From Bog-113 sp963752695 (lineage in GTDB: Bacteria > Acidobacteriota > Terriglobia > Bryobacterales > Bryobacteraceae), in assembly GCA_963752695.1 (NCBI GenBank), contig CAVVZB010000003.1, positions 124,001-188,000 on the forward strand: a DNA stretch of 64,000 nt, in the 5' to 3' direction. This document shows positions 18,597-26,957 of this stretch, piece after piece (the first letter of the stretch is position 1; each line of letters starts with the position of its first letter). Below the pieces are notes generated by a model. The model ran no database searches. It was not told where the DNA came from and saw only the letters and a list, made by a program, of their open reading frames with translations. A program made the position numbers and the translations under genes.

Positions 18597-19088
18597 TCAC
18601 TTCAGTCCAGCCCGCTCCAACACATCTACGTTTTCGGACGCGGCTCTGGTCGCTGCCTGCCGCCGCTCCTGATAGAGCGCTTCGGTCAAAACCTGTACGC
18701 GACCGCGATAGGCGTACAGGCGAAGCGGCGTTTCTTCTAAATTCAAATCGCGGCGCAGGTCCGGATTGAAAGTGATCCGGCCTTGCGCGTCGGCTTCGGC
18801 ATCCGCACCCAAATCGTTCGCGTTGAACAGCACGTTCTGAACGGCTTGGGGGTTGTCCCGATAGCTTTCAAAGAACTTCTCGTTCTCCCGCCAGGCAGCG
18901 ATGGGATAGATTTGAGCAATGCGCCGATCCAGGCTGGTCACAAACAGCTTCTTCTCTGCGAGCGAGTTGAAGTATTGGGCAAAAGGGGCAGGCAGCTTAA
19001 GACGCCCTTTGTCGTCCAAGCGAGCCGGGAACATCCCACGGGGGGGCTCGACCGGTTGCGCACTCGTTTGACCCGTTACTTCGTCCAC
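18597..19088 (-). CDS. mraZ: Transcriptional regulator MraZ
   Basis: A SpoVT/AbrB-like double-domain DNA-binding protein that autoregulates the dcw operon in other bacteria. The first AbrB-like signature is ARLDDKGRLKLPAPF, the second DAEADAQGRITFNPDLRRDL. The only usable upstream start is GTG at 19086-19088; ATG 19032-19034 would remove residues that align with the family's usual MFRG start. The product therefore has a short N-terminal extension (MDEVTGQTSAQPVEPPRG). The GTG itself lies inside one of the repeats that look like the MraZ operator. Confidence 0.92.
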   Translation of the reverse strand: MDEVTGQTSAQPVEPPRGMFPARLDDKGRLKLPAPFAQYFNSLAEKKLFVTSLDRRIAQIYPIAAWRENEKFFESYRDNPQAVQNVLFNANDLGADAEADAQGRITFNPDLRRDLNLEETPLRLYAYRGRVQVLTEALYQERRQAATRAASENVDVLERAGLK

Positions 19089-19121
19089 TTCACATCCACT
19101 TTCGGTCCACTTTAGGCCACA
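19084..19121 (-). promoter_or_regulatory. Four MraZ-box-like direct repeats, 11-bp phasing
   Basis: On the minus strand the sequence carries GTGG four times at an exact 11-base step. The three full copies read AAAGTGGAcc, AAAGTGGAtg and GAAGTGGAcg, and the first, partial copy is GTGGcc. MraZ in E. coli binds spaced TGGG repeats and in Mycoplasma AAAGTG[T/G] repeats; these copies match the latter closely. They lie just downstream of a possible promoter and run into the mraZ start codon. Confidence 0.75.
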
Positions 19122-19125
19122 ACAG

Positions 19126-19155
19126 ATTGTGGCATGAAGAGGAACAAAGTTGCAA
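19126..19155 (-). promoter_or_regulatory. Possible sigma-70-type promoter of the dcw operon
   Basis: TTGCAA (19150-19155) and CACAAT (19126-19131), each four of six to consensus, are separated by 18 bases on the minus strand. Transcription would begin near 19118, so the four MraZ-type repeats would cover roughly the first 35 transcribed bases. Prediction by eye only. Confidence 0.35.
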
Positions 19156-19269
19156 GCGGATTTTAGAAGAAACTTATTTGTTTTGTTGGACTTCCGGGCA
19201 CACTATAAGAAAGGTAGAGCAGCGGTAGACCACTAGATCTGGTTATGAGTGGCGAAGCGTAGGCGAAAC

Positions 19270-22200
19270 CTAAAGCGCGGTCGGCGTCGCGTGGATTTCC
19301 TGCAGGCTCCACACGCGGATGGGATCGCGCCGCTTAGACACCAGAGCTTCGGCAACCGCGCGCGCACCGCTAAGAGTGGTAATGCAGGGCACCCGGTATT
19401 GCACGGCGCTCCGCCTAATGGCGCGCTCATCGCTAAATGAGAGTGCTCCCGCAGCCGTATAGATGACGAGTTGCACCGATCCGGCTTTCAGCAGATCGAC
19501 TGCGTTCGGACGTCCCTCATTTACCTTGAAAACCGTGCGGCACGCGATTCCCGCCTGCCGGATAGCCGCCGATGTTCCGCGCGTGGCTACCAGTTGGAAA
19601 CCCAATTCGTGCAGCTTACGGGCGACGTCCACCGCCTCCGGCTTGTGCCGCTCGTTCACGCTGATAAACACTGTTCCGGACTCCGGAAGAGGAGTTCCCG
19701 CGCCTAGTTGCGCTTTAGCGAAAGCTTCACCGAAGCTATCGCCGATGCCCATGACCTCGCCGGTCGAACGCATCTCCGGACCGAGCGCCGGGTCCACTCC
19801 CGGGAACTTGTTGAACGGGAACACGGGCGACTTCACAAAGCTATGGGTCACCGTGAGGCGGGATTTCCCGGGCACTAGGTCGGGCAGCTTTTCCCCCAAC
19901 ATCAAACCCACCGCAATGTTCGGAAGCGCGACGCCGGTTGCCTTGCTCACATATGGAACTGTGCGCGACGCGCGCGGATTCACCTCGAGCACATACACAA
20001 CGCCGTCTTTGATCGCGTACTGCACGTTCATGAGGCCGATGACCTTAAGCGCGCGCGCCAAGCGCACCGTGTAGTCCTCGATGGTCGCGATCTCCGCGGG
20101 TGGAAGGGAATGCGGCGGAAGAACGCATGAGCTATCACCGGAATGCACGCCAGCTTCTTCGATGTGTTCCATAATGCCCGCGATCAGCGTGTCTTCGCCA
20201 TCGCAAAGGCAATCGACATCCACCTCGGTCGCGTCTTCCAGAAATCGATCGATCAGCACGGGCCGGTCCTGGGAGAACTCGACCGCTTCACGCATGTACT
20301 GACGCACCGTCTGCTCGTCGTAAGCGATGACCATGGCGCGGCCGCCCAGCACGTAACTGGGCCGCAGCAGCACGGGGTATCCAATCCGGCGCGCAACATC
20401 CGCCGCTTCATCGATGCTGGTCGCGGTGGCATTCGGAGGCGCCGGAATTCCCAGATCGTCGAGCAGCTTGCCAAACAGCTTCCGGTCTTCGGCTAAATCG
20501 ATGTTCCGCGGATCGGTTCCGATAATCGGAATTCCCAGCTTCTGCAGCGGTAGTGCCAGATTGAGTGGAGTCTGTCCGCCGAACTGAACAATGAGGCCAT
20601 CCGGCTTTTCCACCTCGCAGATGTTGAGAACATGCTCTAGCGTGAGAGGTTCGAAGTAGAGCCGGTCGCTCGTATCGTAATCGGTCGAAACCGTTTCCGG
20701 GTTGCAGTTGACCATGATCGATTCGATCCCGCGATCCTGCAGCGCAAATGACGCATGACAACAGCAATAATCGAACTCGATACCCTGGCCGATCCGATTG
20801 GGTCCGCTGCCAAGGATCATTACCTTACGCTTCGACGTGGGCTCGGCTTCCGTTGCGCCTTCGTAGCTCGAATAGAGATACGGCGTGAAACTTTCGAACT
20901 CCGCCGCGCAGGTATCCACGCGATTGAATACGGCGGCGACACCGAGCGCTAGACGGCGGCGGCGCACCTCGAGCTCGTCGGCATTCCAAATATTGGCGAG
21001 AGCGGAATCGGAGATGCCCGCCCGCTTGGCGCGCCGCATACTGGCCGCGGTGACGGATTCCAGCGAAGCCGTGGCAAGCTCTTTCTCCATCGCGATGCCT
21101 TCCCGCAGTTGCTCCAAGAACCACGGATCGATCGACGTCATCTCGTGGATTTCTTCCACCGTGTAGCCTTCGGCAAGAGCGAACCGGATGTACGACAAGC
21201 GATCCGGCGTGGGCGTGATGAGCTTCCGGGTGATCGCTTCGCGGTCCAGCTTTTCTTTGCCAAACGCTTTGCCGGTTTCCAGACTGCGAATACCTTTCCA
21301 GAGCGCTTCCTTGAAGGTACGCCCCATTGCCATCACTTCGCCCACGGACTTCATCTGGGTGCCGAGCGTGGGGTCCGCACTGGGGAACTTTTCGAACTGC
21401 CACTTGGGAATCTTGACAACGACGTAATCGATGGTGGGTTCGAATGAAGCGGGCGTGGTCTGCGTAATGTCGTTGCGAATCTCGTCCAGACTGTAGCCAA
21501 CGGCCAGTTTGGCGGCGACCTTTGCGATCGGGTAGCCAGTGGCTTTGGAAGCCAGGGCTGAGCTGCGCGAAACCCGAGGATTCATCTCGATGACGACCAT
21601 CCGGCCTGTTTTCGGATCGATGGCGAATTGTACGTTCGCCCCGCCGGTATCCACGCCGATTTCGCGGAGGCAGCGCAAAGCGGCGTCGCGCATCATCTGG
21701 TATTCCCGATCGGTCAGGGTCTGCGCCGGAGCGACCGTGATGGAATCGCCGGTATGTACGCCCATCGGGTCGAAGTTTTCAATGGAGCAGACAATGATCA
21801 CGTTGTCGGCCAGGTCGCGGATCACTTCGAGTTCGAACTCTTTCCATCCAAGCGCGCTCTCCTCCACCAGGACTTCATGCACCGGAGAGAGATCGAGCCC
21901 GCGCTCGAGAATGGTGATCAGATCCTCGCGGTTGTAAGCGATGCCGCCGCCGCTTCCGCCCATGGTGAAGCTGGCCCGCAGAATGACCGGATAGCCGGAG
22001 CGCGCGGCGAACGCCAAGCCGTCTTCCACGTTGTTGACCAGTTGAGATGACGGTGTTTCCAGCCCGATCGACCGCATCGCGTCTTTGAAGAGCAAGCGGT
22101 CTTCCGCCTTCTTGATGGCGTCGATCTTGGCTCCGATGAGTTCCACGCCGTATTGCTCCAGAACGCCACTCTCGGCCAGAGCCAGGGAAAGATTCAGCGC

Positions 22201-22482
22201 GGTTTGTCCGCCCACCGTGGAGAGCAGCGCATCAGGACGTTCCCGCCGGATAATTTCCTCCAGATAAGGGCGGCTCAGCGGCTCCACATACGTGCGATCG
22301 GCCAGACCGGGATCGGTCATGATAGTGGCCGGATTGGAATTGACCAGGATCACTTCGTAGCCATCAGCTTTGAGGGCCTTGGTAGCCTGCGTCCCCGAGT
22401 AGTCGAATTCGCAAGCCTGACCAATAATGATCGGGCCGGAGCCGATGATCAGGATACGATGCAGATCATTGCGGCGCGGCAT
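19270..22482 (-). CDS. carB: Carbamoyl-phosphate synthase large subunit CarB
   Basis: Makes carbamoyl phosphate from bicarbonate, ATP and glutamine-derived ammonia for pyrimidines and arginine. The full 1,070-residue tandem architecture is present. The first ATP-grasp half has IIGSGPIIIGQACEFDYSGTQ and VIEMNPRVSRSSALASKATGYPIA. The second has ILGSGPNRIGQGIEFDYCC and VLEVNPRASRTVPYVSKATGV. The C-terminal MGS-like allosteric domain begins near GTVFISVNERHKPEAVDVA. The ATG overlaps the carA stop by one base (TAATG). Confidence 0.97.
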   Translation of the reverse strand: MPRRNDLHRILIIGSGPIIIGQACEFDYSGTQATKALKADGYEVILVNSNPATIMTDPGLADRTYVEPLSRPYLEEIIRRERPDALLSTVGGQTALNLSLALAESGVLEQYGVELIGAKIDAIKKAEDRLLFKDAMRSIGLETPSSQLVNNVEDGLAFAARSGYPVILRASFTMGGSGGGIAYNREDLITILERGLDLSPVHEVLVEESALGWKEFELEVIRDLADNVIIVCSIENFDPMGVHTGDSITVAPAQTLTDREYQMMRDAALRCLREIGVDTGGANVQFAIDPKTGRMVVIEMNPRVSRSSALASKATGYPIAKVAAKLAVGYSLDEIRNDITQTTPASFEPTIDYVVVKIPKWQFEKFPSADPTLGTQMKSVGEVMAMGRTFKEALWKGIRSLETGKAFGKEKLDREAITRKLITPTPDRLSYIRFALAEGYTVEEIHEMTSIDPWFLEQLREGIAMEKELATASLESVTAASMRRAKRAGISDSALANIWNADELEVRRRRLALGVAAVFNRVDTCAAEFESFTPYLYSSYEGATEAEPTSKRKVMILGSGPNRIGQGIEFDYCCCHASFALQDRGIESIMVNCNPETVSTDYDTSDRLYFEPLTLEHVLNICEVEKPDGLIVQFGGQTPLNLALPLQKLGIPIIGTDPRNIDLAEDRKLFGKLLDDLGIPAPPNATATSIDEAADVARRIGYPVLLRPSYVLGGRAMVIAYDEQTVRQYMREAVEFSQDRPVLIDRFLEDATEVDVDCLCDGEDTLIAGIMEHIEEAGVHSGDSSCVLPPHSLPPAEIATIEDYTVRLARALKVIGLMNVQYAIKDGVVYVLEVNPRASRTVPYVSKATGVALPNIAVGLMLGEKLPDLVPGKSRLTVTHSFVKSPVFPFNKFPGVDPALGPEMRSTGEVMGIGDSFGEAFAKAQLGAGTPLPESGTVFISVNERHKPEAVDVARKLHELGFQLVATRGTSAAIRQAGIACRTVFKVNEGRPNAVDLLKAGSVQLVIYTAAGALSFSDERAIRRSAVQYRVPCITTLSGARAVAEALVSKRRDPIRVWSLQEIHATPTAL

Positions 22483-23609
22483 TAGCGCGCCTCCTTCATC
22501 ATCTCGATGAAGTCACCGAACAGGTACCGCGAATCGTGCGGTCCAGGCGCGGCTTCGGGGTGATATTGTACGCAGAAAACGGGATGGTTGCGATGCCGGA
22601 ACCCTTCGAGCGTGTGATCGTTCAGGTTCACGTGCGTCAGTTCGACCATGCTTGCCTGAAGCGAATCGGGATCAACGGCAAAGCCGTGATTCTGGGATGT
22701 AATCTCGACTTTGCCCGTCCGCTGATTCAGTACGGGATGATTCGCGCCACGGTGGCCGAATTTGAGCTTATAAGTCTGGCCGCCGAGCGCTAGCGCGAGC
22801 AGCTGATGACCCAAACAAATCCCGAAAATCGGCGTCCTGCCGATCAGCCTGCGAATGCTTTCGATCTGAGGAGCCAAGGGTTCAGGATCGCCCGGACCGT
22901 TGGAAAGAAACACGCCGTCCGGCTTGAGTGCGAGCACGTCCTCCGAAGATGTCAGAGACGGGACTACGGTCACACGGCAGCCGGAGGATACCAGCCGGCG
23001 CAGAATGTTGTGCTTAATGCCGAAGTCGTACGCCACGACATGATAATCCGGATTAGCCGTCGCAACCAGCCTCTCCGAGGAGGACACCGGCTCCAGCGGC
23101 TGCGACCATTGGTAAGGCTCGGCCGCGCTAACGCGCGTGGCCAAATCCAGGCCCGCCATCTGCGGGGATTGGCGCGCCTTCTCAACCAGAGCCGCAGAGT
23201 CGCCAGACAGTGTCGAAAGCACGCCGCGCATCGCCCCCCGGGAACGCAGGTGCCGGACGATGGCGCGCGTGTCCATCTCGGAAGCAATCGGAATCCGGTG
23301 GCGGCTCAGAAAAGGACCGGCTTCCAGATCCGATCGCCAGTTGCTGGAAGTGGCCGAAAACTCGCGCACTACCAAGCCTTCGATGTAGGGGCGCGCCGAC
23401 TCGTTATCGCCTTCTGTAGTCCCGTAATTTCCGATTTGCGGATTGGTGAAAACTAAGATTTGTCCGGCGTAAGACGGATCGGTGAAGATCTCCTGGTATC
23501 CGGTGAGTGAGGTATTGAAAACGACTTCGCCGCAGCGCTCAGCGGGCACACCAACAGCCTTGCCCTCGAAGACAGTTCCGTCTTCCAGAGCCAGGATTGC
23601 AGATTCCAA
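22482..23609 (-). CDS. carA: Carbamoyl-phosphate synthase small subunit CarA (glutaminase)
   Basis: Hydrolyses glutamine and channels ammonia to CarB. The N-terminal CPSase domain has ALEDGTVFEGKAVG and FNTSLTGYQEIFTDPSYAGQI. The class I glutamine amidotransferase domain has the nucleophile elbow FGICLGHQLLALA and the His/Glu pair in CVQYHPEAAPGPHDS. The start is TTG at 23607-23609: AGGAG stands seven bases upstream, and there is no ATG or GTG nearby that fits the family N-terminus. Length is 375. It forms an operon with carB. Confidence 0.95.
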   Translation of the reverse strand: MESAILALEDGTVFEGKAVGVPAERCGEVVFNTSLTGYQEIFTDPSYAGQILVFTNPQIGNYGTTEGDNESARPYIEGLVVREFSATSSNWRSDLEAGPFLSRHRIPIASEMDTRAIVRHLRSRGAMRGVLSTLSGDSAALVEKARQSPQMAGLDLATRVSAAEPYQWSQPLEPVSSSERLVATANPDYHVVAYDFGIKHNILRRLVSSGCRVTVVPSLTSSEDVLALKPDGVFLSNGPGDPEPLAPQIESIRRLIGRTPIFGICLGHQLLALALGGQTYKLKFGHRGANHPVLNQRTGKVEITSQNHGFAVDPDSLQASMVELTHVNLNDHTLEGFRHRNHPVFCVQYHPEAAPGPHDSRYLFGDFIEMMKEAR

Positions 23610-23640
23610 TAGTCTTCTCCTGGGGTGGACTTCTATTATT

Positions 23641-24765
23641 CTAGCGAAGCACCATCGGGCGGTCGTAACCGGTCATTTCAAGATATCCCGCCCCATGCTG
23701 TGTTCCGGAATAAGATACCGCGCCTTCCCAATAACGGGCAGCCTGGTTGCCGGCCAACTCCTGGTTGGCAAGCAGCGCCTGACATTTCAGATTGAGCCCG
23801 AGCGACGGGATCTGAATGGACCAGCTTGTCGGATAGCGGCCGCCTGTTTGGGGACTTGTCCAAGTCTGAAGCGGGCGCAGGGAAAAGTCTTTCGCCGAGA
23901 GGTGATGGGGCCGCCCGTCCGCACTGATGTACGTGCCTGAAGAGAACGGATCGATGGATCCGTCCTTATGCCGCAGCTCGAACAACATGAGCTCGGTCTT
24001 ATTGTCGAGTTGCACGCTGAACCAGTCCCATCCGGTTTGATTTTCCTGGAGCTGATGAGTAAACCATTCGTGATCCATCCAGGACTGGCCCGAGACGTGG
24101 AACTCGCGGCCCCCAACGGTCACCGAGCCATCCACCGCCAACAAAGGAAATGAAACATAGTGCGAAGCGCGCCCCAGTCCCGCCGCTTTTTGGCTCACGC
24201 CGTTTTCGCCCTGAATGACGAAGGGCTTGACCGGCTTGGCTTCCAGGTAAAACGAAAAATCGCTGGTTGTCGTACTGAGCACCTGCGTTTGCCCATGCCA
24301 ATTGGCGGACCAGTTTCCGTTCCAGACACGTTGCTTGGCGAAACTGGCGCCCGCGATGCCTGGTCCGGCGCGATTCACCCGCTCATGCCAGAAGAAGCGT
24401 TTGCCATCGATATCGGTGAGCGCTGCATTCGCCAGATACACGTCGTCGACGCGCCAGGCTGACGGATTCTCGCGCGCGCCTTCATCGGCAACCTCGCGAT
24501 TGCCTTGCCGGAAAAAAACCAGTTCGAAGCCGAAGCGATGGCCATCCGAAGCTTTCAGGTTGCCCGTGTAGTACCACCACTCCGTGCGGAAATCCGCATG
24601 TTCAAAGTGATCGCGCGGGAAGGCGAATGTGTAACCGGGAAGCGCCTCGCGGTAGGGCGCATTCGGAGCCGCGAAAAGCGGAATCACTAGCAATAAAGCG
24701 AGGCGGTGCAAATTCCAGTCTACGTTCCAAGCCCTTCGGAGGCGCTGGTAACATGGCGATGACAT
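23641..24765 (-). CDS. Secreted CrtC/AttH-like (carotenoid 1,2-hydratase domain) lipocalin-fold protein
   Basis: The mature part shows the signature of the AttH/CrtC family: FPRDHFEHADFRTEWWYYTGNL, then SGQSWMDHEWFTHQL and GWDWFSVQLDN. The fold is a tandem lipocalin-like barrel. In photosynthetic bacteria CrtC hydrates carotenoids; most AttH-like secreted members have no proven reaction, so no substrate is claimed. A hydrophobic segment (LALLLVIPLFAAP) serves as signal peptide. The start is uncertain: ATG 24763-24765 is used here, an upstream ATG at 24799-24801 lies deeper in the divergent metX gene, and neither has a good ribosome binding site. Confidence 0.8.
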   Translation of the reverse strand: MSSPCYQRLRRAWNVDWNLHRLALLLVIPLFAAPNAPYREALPGYTFAFPRDHFEHADFRTEWWYYTGNLKASDGHRFGFELVFFRQGNREVADEGARENPSAWRVDDVYLANAALTDIDGKRFFWHERVNRAGPGIAGASFAKQRVWNGNWSANWHGQTQVLSTTTSDFSFYLEAKPVKPFVIQGENGVSQKAAGLGRASHYVSFPLLAVDGSVTVGGREFHVSGQSWMDHEWFTHQLQENQTGWDWFSVQLDNKTELMLFELRHKDGSIDPFSSGTYISADGRPHHLSAKDFSLRPLQTWTSPQTGGRYPTSWSIQIPSLGLNLKCQALLANQELAGNQAARYWEGAVSYSGTQHGAGYLEMTGYDRPMVLR

Positions 24766-25876
24766 GGTTGTATCGACGCAGTCGGCGCGCTTTGCGGGCA
24801 TCGCGCTCGAAAGCGGCGGGCGTCTCGAGCCGGTGGACGTGGCTTATGAGACTTATGGAACTCTGAACGCCAGCCGTAGCAATGCGGTCCTCATCTTGCA
24901 TGCTTTCACTGGTGACGCGCACGCCGCCGGGGTCAGTCAGGAGACTGGCAAACCCGGATGGTGGGACAACTCGATCGGGCCCGGCAAGGCCTTCGACACG
25001 GACCGGCTATTTGTCATCTGCTCAAATATTCTCGGCGGTTGTCAGGGGACCACCGGGCCGTCTTCCATCAACCCCGCCACTGGGGTGCCATGGGGCATGG
25101 CGTTTCCTCCGATTACGATCCGCGACATGGTGCAACTGCAGAAGATGCTCGTGGACCACCTGGGTATCACCAAGCTGCTGGCCGTGGCGGGTGGATCGAT
25201 GGGCGGCATGCTGGCTCTGCAATGGGCGGTCGCCTATCCGGAGATGGTGCGGGCAGCCATCATCATTGCGAGCACTTCCCGCCATAGCGCCCAACAGATC
25301 GCGTTCAACGAAGTGGGCCGCGTCGCCATCATGGGCGACCCGGATTGGAACGGTGGCAACTACGATGTGAATAAGCCTCCGGGACGCGGGCTTTCAGTGG
25401 CGCGCATGGTTGGCCACATCACGTACATGAGCGATCAATCGATGCGCGAAAAGTTCGGGCGCAAGCTGCGCGACCGGGAAAGTCCGGGTCTTGATTCCGA
25501 GTTTGAGGTGGAAAGCTATCTCCGTTACCGGGGCAGCCAGTTCGTCACGCGCTTCGACGCCAACTCTTACATCTACATCACCAAGGCCATGGATTACTTC
25601 GATGTATCGCAGAGTAGCGCTGGGGCCGGACTAGGGACTGACGCTTTCGATGCCGTCGAGACTCGCTTCCTCGTCATCAGTTATACCTCGGACTGGCTGT
25701 ATCCGAGCTATCAATCGCAGGAAATCGTCCGCACCTTACGCCGCCGCAATCACGATGTCGCCTATTGCGAACTGCCATCGAACTTCGGTCACGACGCCTT
25801 TCTGGCCGATGTCGCCGAGCAATCGGAGCTTATCCGCGGGTTCCTGGCCAGCACCTACAACGAGGCCGCGATTTGA
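24764..25876 (+). CDS. metX: Homoserine O-acyltransferase MetX (alpha/beta hydrolase)
   Basis: Acylates homoserine, the first dedicated step of methionine synthesis. The family motifs are visible: YETYGTLNASRSNAVLILHAFTGDAHAAG, NILGGCQGTTGPSS and the nucleophile elbow AGGSMGGMLALQW with Ser145. The triad is completed by Asp310 (SDWLYP) and His343 (GHDAF). MetX enzymes of this fold can use acetyl-CoA or succinyl-CoA; acetyl is the usual annotation but the sequence read here does not settle it. The gene is followed by metW with overlapping stop and start. Confidence 0.93.
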   Translation: MVVSTQSARFAGIALESGGRLEPVDVAYETYGTLNASRSNAVLILHAFTGDAHAAGVSQETGKPGWWDNSIGPGKAFDTDRLFVICSNILGGCQGTTGPSSINPATGVPWGMAFPPITIRDMVQLQKMLVDHLGITKLLAVAGGSMGGMLALQWAVAYPEMVRAAIIIASTSRHSAQQIAFNEVGRVAIMGDPDWNGGNYDVNKPPGRGLSVARMVGHITYMSDQSMREKFGRKLRDRESPGLDSEFEVESYLRYRGSQFVTRFDANSYIYITKAMDYFDVSQSSAGAGLGTDAFDAVETRFLVISYTSDWLYPSYQSQEIVRTLRRRNHDVAYCELPSNFGHDAFLADVAEQSELIRGFLASTYNEAAI

Positions 25877-26487
25877 CTGCCGCGGTTCTGCCTATTGCAG
25901 AGAGCCTGAGCGGCCGTAGCGACTTCGCTGTGATCGGGCGCATGGTCACCCCGCGCAGCCGGGTGCTCGACTTGGGCTGCGGCGAAGGTGAGTTACTGGA
26001 GTGGCTGATTCATCATAAGCAGGTAAGCGCGCGGGGAGTAGAGATTTCACCAACGCAGGTGCGCCGTGCGATCGCGCGTGGGGTTTCCGCGTTTCAGGGC
26101 GACTTGAACGAAGGGCTCGCCGACTTCCCGGACAAGACGTTTGACTATGTGATTCTCAGCCAAACCCTGCAGGAAACCCGCGAGCCGCTGCACGTGATCG
26201 AAGAGATGCTCCGCGTGGGCAAGCGCGCCATTGTGTCATTCCCTAACTTCGGTCATTGGCGCGTGCGGATGAACATGCTGTTCTCGGGCCGTAGTCCGCG
26301 GACCAAGCTGTTCCCCTACGAATGGTATGAGACGCCTAACATACACTTCCTGAGCGTGCGGGACTTTGAGAGGTTCGCGTTGGAGAAGGGCTTTCGTATC
26401 GAGCTGCGTGAGTGTCTGGCCGGAGAGCGCCGGATCTCGATCGGCTCCAACCTGCGGACCGAAGTCGCTGTATTCCTGCTGAGCTAA
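25873..26487 (+). CDS. metW: MetW, methyltransferase-fold partner of MetX
   Basis: A SAM-dependent methyltransferase-fold protein that accompanies metX in many bacteria. The glycine motif is RVLDLGCGEGELLEWL near residue 33, followed by YVILSQTLQETREPLHVIEEMLRVG and FPNFGHWRVRMNMLFSGRSPRT, which are typical of MetW. The best start is TTG 25873-25875, overlapping the metX stop as TTGA with GAGG eight bases upstream. This gives 204 residues, the usual length. An upstream in-frame start exists but only inside metX. Confidence 0.9.
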   Translation: MTAAVLPIAESLSGRSDFAVIGRMVTPRSRVLDLGCGEGELLEWLIHHKQVSARGVEISPTQVRRAIARGVSAFQGDLNEGLADFPDKTFDYVILSQTLQETREPLHVIEEMLRVGKRAIVSFPNFGHWRVRMNMLFSGRSPRTKLFPYEWYETPNIHFLSVRDFERFALEKGFRIELRECLAGERRISIGSNLRTEVAVFLLS

Positions 26488-26492
26488 GGGAA

Positions 26493-26526
26493 TAGCCTGA
26501 GCCCCGCGCTGGAAGCGCTAGCCTGA
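26493..26526. repeat. Short hairpin flanked by 8-bp direct repeats
   Basis: TAGCCTGA occurs at 26493-26500 and again at 26519-26526. Between them lies a small hairpin with GCGCT/AGCGC arms and a GGA loop. There is no T-run, so it is a poor terminator. It sits behind metW and before the BON gene. Confidence 0.4.
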
Positions 26527-26552
26527 AAGCAACCTACATATCAGGAGCGGCT

Positions 26553-26957
26553 ATGCACTTACGCATCGCATCCACTTTGGTTCTTATTGCCGGACTTCTA
26601 GGATGGAATCAGACTCTCCCCGCGGCCACCAACGGGACACATAAAACGCCGGCGGCGAGCGACGCACATCTGAGCGATGCGCAGATCGACGCGGCCATTC
26701 ATGCCAAGCTCGCCAAGTCGAAAATGGCTGGCGAAGGCTGGACGGTCCACGTCCATAACAGGACGGCCACTTGGGAAGGGAAGACTAACATCATTCAGCA
26801 CAAAGGTGCCGCCACGCGCATGGCGCATACGGCGGGTGCTACTCAAGTGATCAACAACATTAAGATCGGCGAGGAAGCGCGCAAGAAAGCTGCCGCTAAA
26901 TTTGCGCTTGCAAGGAACGGAGGCCAACCAGTGAAGAAGGCCTCGTTAGTTCCTTAA
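26553..26957 (+). CDS. Exported BON-domain protein
   Basis: A 134-residue protein with a signal peptide (residues 1-25, ending in LPAATNG). It has one BON-like domain (about residues 40-105), seen in LSDAQIDAAIHAKLAKSKM, GWTVHVHNRTATWEGKT and ATRMAHTAGATQVINNIKI. BON domains bind phospholipid or support envelope integrity (OsmY, DolP). The C-terminus is Lys/Ala-rich. AGGAG precedes the ATG. The last four bases overlap the convergent glucan phosphorylase gene. Confidence 0.82.
   Translation: MHLRIASTLVLIAGLLGWNQTLPAATNGTHKTPAASDAHLSDAQIDAAIHAKLAKSKMAGEGWTVHVHNRTATWEGKTNIIQHKGAATRMAHTAGATQVINNIKIGEEARKKAAAKFALARNGGQPVKKASLVP

Noticed and set aside
19190..19269. tRNA-like stretch between carB and mraZ
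   Set aside because: No acceptor stem or T-loop GTTCRAAYC pattern could be paired.
24700..24763. SAM riboswitch ahead of metX
   Set aside because: The bases upstream of metX are coding sequence of the divergent gene and lack the conserved SAM-riboswitch core.
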